Below, piece by piece: positions 7,167 through 14,621 of a DNA stretch of 64,000 bases. Under the pieces are notes generated by a model. It was not told the DNA's origin. It was given only the letters and a program-made list of their open reading frames with translations, and ran no database searches. The position numbers and the translations under genes are program-made. The stretch's first letter is position 1. The number at the start of each line of letters is the position of its first letter. This DNA is from Prevotella sp. (GTDB taxonomy: Bacteria > Bacteroidota > Bacteroidia > Bacteroidales > Bacteroidaceae): assembly GCA_017475265.1 (NCBI GenBank), contig JAFVFY010000013.1:1-64000 (forward strand), given 5' to 3'.

Positions 7167-8801
7167 TTATGCCTTGAATACCTCTTCGCCGTCAACGATG
7201 GTGGCGATGAGATTGGCTTGGGCGACCTTCTCGATGTCGTCGTGCAGGAAGTCGCAGTCGAACACCGTCATATTGGCTATCTTGCCGAACTCGATGGAAC
7301 CCATGCGATGCTCCTGATGCCACTGACGGGCCACGTTGATAGTCATGGCACGGAGCGACTGCTCGCGGGTGATGGCCTCCTTCATATTGCGTGGGGCTGT
7401 TGCACCGCCAGTCACTTCCTTCGGATAGTCGCGCTTCTCGGCCGTATAAATGCTGTATTTCACATTCATCATCGGAGAAACGGGATAGTCGGAGTGGAAC
7501 ACCACGTTGGCACCTGCGTCATAGAACGACTTGATAGGGTACGCCTCATCTGCCAACTTCTGACCCACATAAGCGACTTCCTGCTCATAAATGCTTGGAG
7601 CCTTACATGACCACAGTGGTGCCACCGCAGGCACGGAGCCTGTCTCTGCCATGCGACGGACATCCTCATCGGTCACGAAGTGCAGGTGTGCCAGCACGTT
7701 GCGCTGGTCCTTGTCGCCAGTGATCTTCTCGGCATCCTCGATGCAGTCGAGCATGAAGTGCACGGCGCCACCGCCTTCCGAGTGGACATGCACGGCGAGA
7801 CCTTCCTTGTCGGCCTCGGTAATCAGCTCCACCATCTTGTCGTGGTCGTTGAAACGCTCCACGCCGTGATAGCCAGGCTGGTCGAGGTAATCCTGATTCT
7901 GCCAACCCGTATGGGCCTCGGTCACACCGTCGAGGAACGCCTTGATGCCGACGACCTGGAAATACTCGCCACTGTACTTGGCACGGTCTTCGGCGACGCG
8001 GGCCACCTCTGCCTTCGGGTTCTCCACATTGTCGGGCGACAACAGATAGGCGTAGGTGCGCAGCTTCAGCTTGCCTTCCTGCTCCAGCTCATGATAGGCC
8101 TTTTTGGAATCAGTGTAGAATATCTCCGCACCAGCGTCGGCTACTGCGGTAAAGCCGCTGCTGAGGGCCATATCCTGCCAGGCAAGCAGATAGTTCTTCG
8201 CGTCCTCAAAGGTTGTGGGAAGCTTTGGCATGATCTCCATCACAGGGTTTTCGCAGACGTAGCCGTCCGGCTCTCCATTGGCATCCACGTGAACCATATC
8301 ATAGCCCATTTTCTTCGCGTAGGCTGCATCGATGCCAGCCCATTCCAACGCCTTCGTGTTGAGCAGCATGGAGTGTCCGCCACCGGTCTGCATGATCAGC
8401 GGCTTGTCGGAACATATCTCGTCGAGATAGGCTTTGGTGACGTATTCATCGTTTTCCACCCATCCTGCGGCTAAATAGAGCTGGCGCTGCGGGTTCTTCG
8501 CAATGAAAGCCTTGATGATCTCGCGGTATTTGGGGTAGTCTGTGAAGCCAGCCTCCATCAGGTTCGCCTGGCCGATGGCGCGGTCGCCGGCGAAATGGCC
8601 GTGGCAATGTGACTCTAAAAAGCCCGGGTAGATGAAGTTCTCACCGTAGTCCAATACTTGCGCGTCCTTACAGGCGAGTTTCTTCACCTCATCTGCGCTA
8701 CCGATATAGGCGAACACGCCGTTCTTCACTAATGCAGCCTTGGCAAAGGGCCGCTTCTCATCCATCGTGATGATGTTGCCGAGAATAATCGATTGTGTCA
8801 T
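7167..8801 (-). CDS. Amidohydrolase family 3 (YtcJ-like)
   Basis: A 544-residue cytoplasmic amidohydrolase. It shows the beta-domain start (IILGNIITMD), SHCHGH (HCH at 65-67) as metal ligands, VVGIKAFLDGV, HVHSEGGGAVHFMLD and LAHLHFV, then HSDYP near the C-terminus and an IEFGKIANMTVFD end. It follows the lipoprotein amidohydrolase (8818-10584) by 16 bp and the esterase before it, so a three-gene transcript is likely. It is more distant from the other amidohydrolases here than the 8818 and 14622 copies are from each other, suggesting a different substrate. Confidence 0.88.
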   Translation of the reverse strand: MTQSIILGNIITMDEKRPFAKAALVKNGVFAYIGSADEVKKLACKDAQVLDYGENFIYPGFLESHCHGHFAGDRAIGQANLMEAGFTDYPKYREIIKAFIAKNPQRQLYLAAGWVENDEYVTKAYLDEICSDKPLIMQTGGGHSMLLNTKALEWAGIDAAYAKKMGYDMVHVDANGEPDGYVCENPVMEIMPKLPTTFEDAKNYLLAWQDMALSSGFTAVADAGAEIFYTDSKKAYHELEQEGKLKLRTYAYLLSPDNVENPKAEVARVAEDRAKYSGEYFQVVGIKAFLDGVTEAHTGWQNQDYLDQPGYHGVERFNDHDKMVELITEADKEGLAVHVHSEGGGAVHFMLDCIEDAEKITGDKDQRNVLAHLHFVTDEDVRRMAETGSVPAVAPLWSCKAPSIYEQEVAYVGQKLADEAYPIKSFYDAGANVVFHSDYPVSPMMNVKYSIYTAEKRDYPKEVTGGATAPRNMKEAITREQSLRAMTINVARQWHQEHRMGSIEFGKIANMTVFDCDFLHDDIEKVAQANLIATIVDGEEVFKA

Positions 8802-8817
8802 CTCTTTTTGCGATTTA

Positions 8818-10584
8818 TTAATATTTTGTTTTATACATCGGATAAACCTTCTTTCCTTCGAAGTAGGTGGCTGCGGGCTTAGCGGTATGAATCTCTGTCA
8901 CAGGGCAGGTCAGCACATCCTTGTCAACCAGCAGGAAGTCGGCATATTTGCCAGCCTTGATGCTGCCTCTTTCATCTTCAATGAACATTTGTTTGGCGAC
9001 ATTGATAGTCAGAGCAGTGAGAACCTGCTCGCGGGTCAGGAGTTCTTCCGTCCACCAAGGTTTCGCATGCTCGGGTTGATAAACACCCGTCACCGCAATC
9101 TCCATAATGCTGAAAGGGTCGTCAGGACTGCCGCTCAATGCAGGGAAGTCAGAATGTGAGGACACGTTGACCCCATGGTCGAAGAACGATTTCATAGGAT
9201 AGCCCTTGTCTTTCAAGCCTTCAGGAAGCGTCTGAAGCAAATCCTCTTGAGTCGGCTCGTCAGCATGGTGCCAAAGCAAGCCTCCAGCCACCTGTATGTT
9301 GTGGTCTGCCATACGCTGATAGTCCTCTGGAAAGACACCATACACGTGTACCAGCGTATTGCGCATCTCATCCTTTCCACCGTTGACGAAGGCGTTGACA
9401 ACCTGATTGACGGCTTTGTTGCCCATGACATGTACGTGCATGGTAAGCCCCTTGGCATTCGCCTTGCGCGTCATCTCTGTCATTTCTTCTTCCGTCCAGT
9501 TGGCAATGCCTTGGTGACCGTCGGGATAGAGCGGGTCTATAATTCCGGTACCCGTTTCCACCGTACCGTCGAAGAGAATTTTGATCCATCGAGGCATGAC
9601 GTGGGTGGATGCGAACTTCATGGCGTCAACCGCCTTAGCCAAGGCCTCGTCAAAATCCATCCAACTTTCAATCTCGTAGGGCAGTCCCAATACGAAGTTC
9701 AGTTGGCCTTCCTGGTCCAATTGCTGGGCGGCTTTGTAGTAGTTGGTGTTCACGAAATAGTTGCCCCAGCCCTCGTGGTACATCGTATAACCCTCTGAGA
9801 ACAGCTGCTGCTTGATGGCTGCCAAGTTGGATATGGCCCTGTCGAGGGGATATAGGTTCTCGGTGTCTAAGAAGGAGCGTACGTACGTCTGGGCCTGTTC
9901 CGCCAGAATACCGTTAGGGATGCCGTTGGCATCTACTACAATCTCACCTCCGCGTATTTCCGTCCTGCCAGCAGTACCATCTTCTTTGATGATACCGGCC
10001 TTTTTCAGCATAATGGTATTCGTCAGTGCCTTGTGGCATTCATCGTCGAGGAAGTACATGGGAATATCGCTGCAGATGGCGTCCAACTGCTGGCGGGTAG
10101 GCAGATTGTGTTTGAAGTTCAGGTAATTCCAGCCTTGCCCGAAGACAGATGTTGCACCACTCTCCCTGGCTTTCTTGACGGCTGCGGGGACAATCTCCGT
10201 CAGGAACTTTTGGGGATCGACATCAAAATCTATCGTCGTGCCGATTGTCTGGAGGGCATGCCCCAGCATGTAGTGTGCATGACCATTGCCACAGCCGGGC
10301 ATCACAAGCCCCTTACCCGTATAGTCCACCACTTCGGTCTTGCCCTCTTCAATAAAGGCTTCGGCACCCGCCTTGTCGCCTACATAGACGTACTTGCCGT
10401 CTTTCACGGCAAAGGCCTCTACAATCTGATTATTCTCAGAAGTAAATATCTTACCATAAACCACGAGGTCGGCACTGGTTTTCCCCGTGCAGCTGGTAAG
10501 CATACCCATGCCGAAGATGACGCTCACCATCATGATAAGCGTCATCATCTTCTTCAAAACATTTGTATGAATAGTCTGTTTCAT
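8818..10584 (-). CDS. Amidohydrolase family 3, lipoprotein
   Basis: A 588-residue amidohydrolase with a lipoprotein signal: hydrophobic stretch then LTSC (Cys32), so it is probably membrane-anchored in the periplasm or at the surface. Metal motif GNGHAHY (HAH 102-104), later WIKILFDGT, MHVHVMGNKAVN, LVHVYGV and SHSDFPALSGSPDDPF, and the usual C-terminal KAGKYADFLLVD. It is highly similar to the copy at 14622-16295, which lacks the signal peptide, so the pair covers exported and cytoplasmic locations. It lies 29 bp after the carboxylesterase lipoprotein, suggesting a shared transcript and linked ester and amide hydrolysis. Confidence 0.88.
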   Translation of the reverse strand: MKQTIHTNVLKKMMTLIMMVSVIFGMGMLTSCTGKTSADLVVYGKIFTSENNQIVEAFAVKDGKYVYVGDKAGAEAFIEEGKTEVVDYTGKGLVMPGCGNGHAHYMLGHALQTIGTTIDFDVDPQKFLTEIVPAAVKKARESGATSVFGQGWNYLNFKHNLPTRQQLDAICSDIPMYFLDDECHKALTNTIMLKKAGIIKEDGTAGRTEIRGGEIVVDANGIPNGILAEQAQTYVRSFLDTENLYPLDRAISNLAAIKQQLFSEGYTMYHEGWGNYFVNTNYYKAAQQLDQEGQLNFVLGLPYEIESWMDFDEALAKAVDAMKFASTHVMPRWIKILFDGTVETGTGIIDPLYPDGHQGIANWTEEEMTEMTRKANAKGLTMHVHVMGNKAVNQVVNAFVNGGKDEMRNTLVHVYGVFPEDYQRMADHNIQVAGGLLWHHADEPTQEDLLQTLPEGLKDKGYPMKSFFDHGVNVSSHSDFPALSGSPDDPFSIMEIAVTGVYQPEHAKPWWTEELLTREQVLTALTINVAKQMFIEDERGSIKAGKYADFLLVDKDVLTCPVTEIHTAKPAATYFEGKKVYPMYKTKY

Positions 10585-10613
10585 AACTTAATAATAGACC
10601 TTTGGCAGACCTG

Positions 10614-12320
10614 TCAAATGCAATAATACTTGGTCAGGAAATAGGTCCTGTCCCAATCCAGTATCTTTCTCTCAGATTCCTTTTCCAGATGGATGTTTTT
10701 CTCGTCGAGAATCATCATATTCCTGTCCTTTGTATCGTAAAGTGGCCACTCATGCGCCTTGCCGTCAGGCGATTCGTCTGCGCTGAGCGAGGGGTTGCCG
10801 GTCTTGGCGAATTGTACCCACAGCTTGCGCAGGGTTTTCCCGAAGGTCGCGTCGAATTGTCTTCCGGTTACGAGGGTCTCCTCAGGATGATTGAATATGG
10901 TAGAAAGCTCTACAGCATGTCCACTCTTGATATAGGGTACAGAGGATTCGGCTGTGAAGAAATAGCCATACGTCTTGCCGCCGGCATTTGTCTGGTTCTC
11001 CAACATTCGAAATAGTGGCGCGATGAACACGATCTGATCGAACAGACGGCTTGTGCTGGAGTATTCGTCACTAACATCCTTTGCATTCTCGCAGTAACTC
11101 TCAACCAGCGCTTTCTCTTCATCCGTCAGTTGGGCAAGCTTCTTTGCCTTGCGGTCAGCAGCCCACGCATTGTAGGTTTCCAACCCGAAACCGTAAATAA
11201 AATAGCCCACTTCATCCTTCGTGCAGCCCTGAAGGAAGGTCAGATCCTTAGTAGCACCGTTTGCGTAAGCCTCATACGGGTCCTTCGGCAGCAGGTTGCC
11301 GTCACGTTCCGCCCATACACGCAGAGCAAGCATGGATGATGCTGTTGTCACGAGTTTCTCAACATCAACCTTCTGCAAGTCGGCAACGGTCTTACAGCCA
11401 AGTGCCTCCATCACCTCATTTGTACAAGCGATGGCTTCCTCCGTAGATCTCGTGAATACGGGGGAACCACTCATGGCAATGACTTTCTGGAAATACTGGT
11501 GCGAGCCTTTGATGAGCGGAAGCAGGGATACGCTACCGCCACCGGCCGATTGTCCCATGATGGTCACGTTGTTGGGATCGCCGCCAAAGGCCGCAATGTT
11601 CTCATGAACCCACTTCAGACCCATAATCTGGTCCATGAGCCCTAAGTTCTGTGCGTCAGGATAGTCCTTGCCGTCTGGCAGGTGAGACAGATGGAAGAAA
11701 CCGAGAGCACTGAGCCTGTAATCGAGGGCAACAAGGATGACGTCAGGATTCTCTTTGATGAAATTGCACCCCTCTTCACGTGGCTCAACCGTTCCGCCAG
11801 TCTCAAACGCACCACCATGAATCCATACTATGACCGGCTTCTTCGTCTCAGACGCTCCCTCTGCACGCCATACATTCAGGTACAGGCAGTCTTCACCCTT
11901 CACGTAAAGGGAAGCAATTTGTGAGACATCTACTCCCTGGCAGGGGCTTTTCGCATTGTAATAGGCCTCATAGACGCCGTCGTCGGGCACGATATCCACA
12001 GGTGCTTTCCAGCGCAGTTCCCCTACGGGCTGCTTGCCGACAAAGGGGATACCCTTATAGGCAATGACATTATCTGTCTTCTTACCTACAAAAGTGCCGT
12101 TGATACACTTCACGGCCAGCGACTTATCATAATTGTCGTCGGTAATCTTCTTGTTCTCGCCATACAGCGCATACATCTTCTCTTGGATCTTTGCAATATC
12201 ATTGGTCTCACTCGTGTCGTCTGTTTCTTTCACAGGCTTACCGCTTTTGCAGCCAGTCACGACAGTCATTGTGCCGCAAATCAGGATGGCGGCAAGCATC
12301 CACTTTTTCAATTTTCTCAT
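10614..12320 (-). CDS. Type-B carboxylesterase, lipoprotein
   Basis: A 568-residue carboxylesterase/para-nitrobenzyl-esterase family enzyme with a lipoprotein signal (VTGC, Cys24), so exported and anchored. Signatures: EDCLYLNV (143-150), HGG oxyanion (168-170) and nucleophile GQSAG (Ser258; Gln replaces the common Glu). TKDEVGYF and SGHAVELSTIFNH carry the likely acidic residue and His. It shares the segment KSLAVKCINGTFVGKK with the three other esterases here, showing they are paralogs. It leads a likely operon with amidohydrolases 8818 and 7167. A promoter and a striking tandem 21-bp repeat lie upstream. Confidence 0.88.
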   Translation of the reverse strand: MRKLKKWMLAAILICGTMTVVTGCKSGKPVKETDDTSETNDIAKIQEKMYALYGENKKITDDNYDKSLAVKCINGTFVGKKTDNVIAYKGIPFVGKQPVGELRWKAPVDIVPDDGVYEAYYNAKSPCQGVDVSQIASLYVKGEDCLYLNVWRAEGASETKKPVIVWIHGGAFETGGTVEPREEGCNFIKENPDVILVALDYRLSALGFFHLSHLPDGKDYPDAQNLGLMDQIMGLKWVHENIAAFGGDPNNVTIMGQSAGGGSVSLLPLIKGSHQYFQKVIAMSGSPVFTRSTEEAIACTNEVMEALGCKTVADLQKVDVEKLVTTASSMLALRVWAERDGNLLPKDPYEAYANGATKDLTFLQGCTKDEVGYFIYGFGLETYNAWAADRKAKKLAQLTDEEKALVESYCENAKDVSDEYSSTSRLFDQIVFIAPLFRMLENQTNAGGKTYGYFFTAESSVPYIKSGHAVELSTIFNHPEETLVTGRQFDATFGKTLRKLWVQFAKTGNPSLSADESPDGKAHEWPLYDTKDRNMMILDEKNIHLEKESERKILDWDRTYFLTKYYCI

Positions 12321-12365
12321 ATTTACATTAATTTTTTAGGTTAAATATAATTTTAAAGTCTTCGG

Positions 12366-12373
12366 CAAAGATA
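12366..12373 (-). promoter_or_regulatory. Promoter -7 element for esterase lipoprotein operon
   Basis: CAAAGATA on the plus strand reads TATCTTTG on the minus strand, about 46 bp before the start codon at 12320. No clear -33 TTTG box is present; instead a tandem repeat begins 31 bp upstream, consistent with activation by a bound regulator. Confidence 0.55.
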
Positions 12374-12403
12374 GCAATGACCACGAATTATCTGTTCATA
12401 AGG

Positions 12404-12445
12404 CTGCCTTATTCTGCAATAACCCTGCCTTATTGGAAAATAACC
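12404..12445 (-). promoter_or_regulatory. Tandem 21-bp direct repeat, likely AraC-type operator
   Basis: Two abutting 21-bp copies, 12404-12424 and 12425-12445, each CTGCCTTATT-N4-AATAACC (17 of 21 identical, differing only in the N4). This is two half-sites of 17 conserved positions with a 21-bp period, as in araI. The pair ends 31 bp from the -7 box, where a class II AraC activator would touch RNA polymerase. An AraC HTH remnant lies 170 bp away. Confidence 0.6.
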
Positions 12446-12544
12446 ATGGGCTATGTGCTTGTTGGCCTTTCAGGCCGTTTCTACGTTGGGGTCTCATCAC
12501 TTACGGAGTTGAGTTAGTAATTATTTGGTATCATTTTTGGTTTG

Positions 12545-12552
12545 CAAAGATA
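12545..12552 (-). promoter_or_regulatory. Second promoter -7 element, homologous to the 3.1-kb one
   Basis: TATCTTTG on the minus strand in a context similar to the promoter at 3116-3123 (shared TTATCTTTGCAAA and upstream 21-bp tandem repeat). No gene starts shortly downstream; it may be a leftover of a deleted duplicate. Confidence 0.4.
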
Positions 12553-12598
12553 ACAAATTTTCCCGAAATAACTATATCCCAAAAGCCTGTTGCTTGAA

Positions 12599-12640
12599 AA
12601 ATTTGCTAATTATGACATTATTTTTGCTGATTTTGACAGT
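12599..12640 (-). promoter_or_regulatory. Tandem 21-bp direct repeat (second family)
   Basis: Copies at 12599-12619 and 12620-12640 match at 16 of 21 positions with core TTTGCT-N-ATT-N-TGACA. The second copy is nearly the same as the first copy at 3169-3189. The pair begins 47 bp upstream of the -7 box at 12545-12552, the same layout as at 3.1 kb. Confidence 0.45.
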
Positions 12641-12835
12641 TTGGAGCCGTATCGCCCATCCACTCTCTCACGTTTTGACCCATTTGCAGCTTGAAGGCGT
12701 GCCTGAAAGTGTTGTAACTCCGGTAGCCGCTTTCGCTTGCCAGCTGCCGGGCGGTGAAGGGTAACAGCTGGCTATCAAGGCCGTAGCGGTCACTACTGCA
12801 AAAAGCATCGCAAAGAGCGTATCTTCCCGGACCAT
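12618..12835 (-). pseudogene. AraC-type regulator gene, internally deleted
   Basis: From ATG 12835 the minus strand reads MVREDTLFAMLFAVVTATALI, a start with a hydrophobic segment. A different frame then gives TARQLASESGYRSYNTFRHAFKLQMGQNVREWM, the second helix-turn-helix of AraC/XylS regulators. Everything between, including the sensor part and first HTH, is missing and the two pieces are out of frame. The end overlaps the second tandem repeat. The gene cannot make a working regulator; a homologue elsewhere may serve the operators. Confidence 0.65.
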
Positions 12836-12847
12836 GATCGTACATGG

Positions 12848-14485
12848 TTATCTCTCAATCTTGCACGTGTGCTGCTTTGTGGTCTCGTCGTAGCTGATGC
12901 CAACGAGGAGGATATTGTCGGTGAAGCGTTTCAGCACGTCGGGATAGTTCTTCGACGAGCGAAGCGGCAGAGCCGAGCGGCGCTCCTTAATCTGGTCGAT
13001 GGCGGCCTCGACGGGGTGGTTCCATTTCATCTCGACAACGATAGCTGGCCTCTTGATGCTGCGCTTGGGTATGAACACCACATCGGCAAAGCCCTTTCCA
13101 GTGGGCAGCTCCTCTATCTGCACGTAGTAGTCCACGGCACCGATATAGGCCATGCGGATTACAGAGCGCAGGGCTTGCTCATTGTTATAGAATGTGGGGG
13201 CGGTCTTTGTGTTGTGGAACGTCTCGATGGCCTTTGCCACATAGTCCTCGTCCATGGCCAGGGTGGCATCCAACAGCAGATCGGAGTCCTTCACCCATCG
13301 GGCCAGTTCGGGGTGGCTCTTGCTGCCGCGCACAGCCTCCGTGATCTCTATGCGCACCTCCATGTTAGGTAAGCGCACGGCCTGTGATGACATATCGTAG
13401 GCCACATATCCCAAGTGGATTAGCAGGGTGAACAGCTCGTCATCGTTCTCCACATCGTAGAGGTTCGTGCCATAGCGCAGCGTATTCACCTGCTTCTCCC
13501 CGCCATTGAGCAACTTCTCGAAGGCTTCCTTCACCCCCGTGAAGTCCATGTCGATGTAACGTTGCAGGGAGTCGAAGGAGCTGGTTTTCACCCAGTAGTT
13601 GTTGCACTGGTGGCAATCTACGGCCTGCATCACGCTGTTGGGATTGAACACCGAGATTTCGACAAGTTTAGGGTCAGGTACACCCACCGGTCGCATCACG
13701 CTGAAGCGGTAGCCGTCGTACCAGCTCTTCACCTCGTCGAAGTCCATGTGGTATTTCCCACAGAGGGCTTTCACCTCGTCGGTGGTGAATCCGAAATACT
13801 CGGCCAGAGCCTTCGGGTCGGTCATCGAATATTCGAGGAAGTCGTTCAGCGCCGACTGCGTGCCGTAGCGCTTGATGGGCAGTATGCCAGTCATGTAGAC
13901 ACAGGCGAAGACCTTGGCAGTATCAATATTCTTAAAAAGACGGCGAAGAAGATTTACATAATTGTTTATGAGGCGGGGCTTATCGGCAGCCTCGCGGCAC
14001 AGGGCGTCCCACTCGTCGATAATCATAACGAACTTCTCACCCGTCGCCATATTTACGTTGAGCAGCACATCCATTAAGTCGCAGCCTTCGTCAATCTCCA
14101 CATCGGGATAGGCTTTCCGAATGTCCTTGGTAACAGCTGCCTGCATAAGCTCAACAATGTCGTCCTTGCCTTCATAGCGGGTGGTGAAACTGGTAATATC
14201 AATACTAATGGTTGGATACTTGTTCAGATGCTGCTCGAACGACTGGTCCTTGGCTATGGCGAAGCGACTGAACAGTTCTCGCGAGTCGCACGACTTGTCG
14301 TAGTAGGCATAGAGCATCTGCGCCGCCATCGACTTGCCGAAGCGGCGTGGACGGCTAACGCAGGTTAGTTTGTTGGCTGTATCGACGGTAGTGTTGATGT
14401 AGGCTATCATGGCCGTCTTGTCAACATACTCACCGTTTGTGTACTGGCGGAATGCTGAGTTCCCTCTGTTGATGTATATTCCCAT
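12848..14485 (-). CDS. AAA-ATPase-like / PD-(D/E)XK (DUF1703) protein, copy A
   Basis: A 545-residue protein of the AAA-ATPase_like plus DUF1703 family. P-loop RPRRFGKS (45-52), Walker B FVMIIDEWD, and a C-terminal nuclease-fold core FADVVFIP ... VVEMKW (D and E-x-K). These occur in many copies in Bacteroidota genomes and no biochemical role is settled. Copy B (23587-25200) shares promoter, palindromic leader and a nearly identical 3' end. The stop falls 2 bp before the ATG of the broken AraC gene. Its own promoter suggests an independent cassette. Confidence 0.85.
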   Translation of the reverse strand: MGIYINRGNSAFRQYTNGEYVDKTAMIAYINTTVDTANKLTCVSRPRRFGKSMAAQMLYAYYDKSCDSRELFSRFAIAKDQSFEQHLNKYPTISIDITSFTTRYEGKDDIVELMQAAVTKDIRKAYPDVEIDEGCDLMDVLLNVNMATGEKFVMIIDEWDALCREAADKPRLINNYVNLLRRLFKNIDTAKVFACVYMTGILPIKRYGTQSALNDFLEYSMTDPKALAEYFGFTTDEVKALCGKYHMDFDEVKSWYDGYRFSVMRPVGVPDPKLVEISVFNPNSVMQAVDCHQCNNYWVKTSSFDSLQRYIDMDFTGVKEAFEKLLNGGEKQVNTLRYGTNLYDVENDDELFTLLIHLGYVAYDMSSQAVRLPNMEVRIEITEAVRGSKSHPELARWVKDSDLLLDATLAMDEDYVAKAIETFHNTKTAPTFYNNEQALRSVIRMAYIGAVDYYVQIEELPTGKGFADVVFIPKRSIKRPAIVVEMKWNHPVEAAIDQIKERRSALPLRSSKNYPDVLKRFTDNILLVGISYDETTKQHTCKIER

Positions 14486-14491
14486 AATTAC

Positions 14492-14523
14492 ACCTGCGTC
14501 GGCATGTATGCCAACGCAGGTGC
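14492..14523 (-). promoter_or_regulatory. Palindromic leader of AAA cassette A
   Basis: CACCTGCGT (14492-14500) and GGCAT (14502-14506) pair with ATGCC (14509-14513) and ACGCAGGTG (14515-14523), leaving one mismatch and a 2-bp centre. It begins right after the TAACTTTG -7 box, so it spans the transcript start and 5' leader. It could be an operator (autorepression) or an RNA hairpin. Confidence 0.6.
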
Positions 14524-14524
14524 A

Positions 14525-14556
14525 AAGTTACGGATAATTCCCTAAACGGCCAAATT
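14525..14556 (-). promoter_or_regulatory. Consensus promoter of AAA cassette A
   Basis: On the minus strand TTTG, a 20-bp spacer and TAACTTTG match the full Bacteroidota promoter. The same arrangement, with TATCTTTG, precedes copy B, and the flanking 80 bp are conserved between the two. Confidence 0.65.
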
Positions 14557-14621
14557 TCTTATCATTATTTAATTACCTACTGACGTACTTGTTTTCATTG
14601 TTACCTTAATTAATTATGATT

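Larger units (their letters stand above)
12321..12617. other. Regulatory region upstream of the esterase lipoprotein
   Basis: Two minus-strand -7 boxes (12366-12373, 12545-12552) and two 21-bp tandem repeats (12404-12445, 12599-12640) are present, with no gene. The upstream promoter would give a leader of over 200 nt, so a gene may have been lost between the two promoters. Confidence 0.5.
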
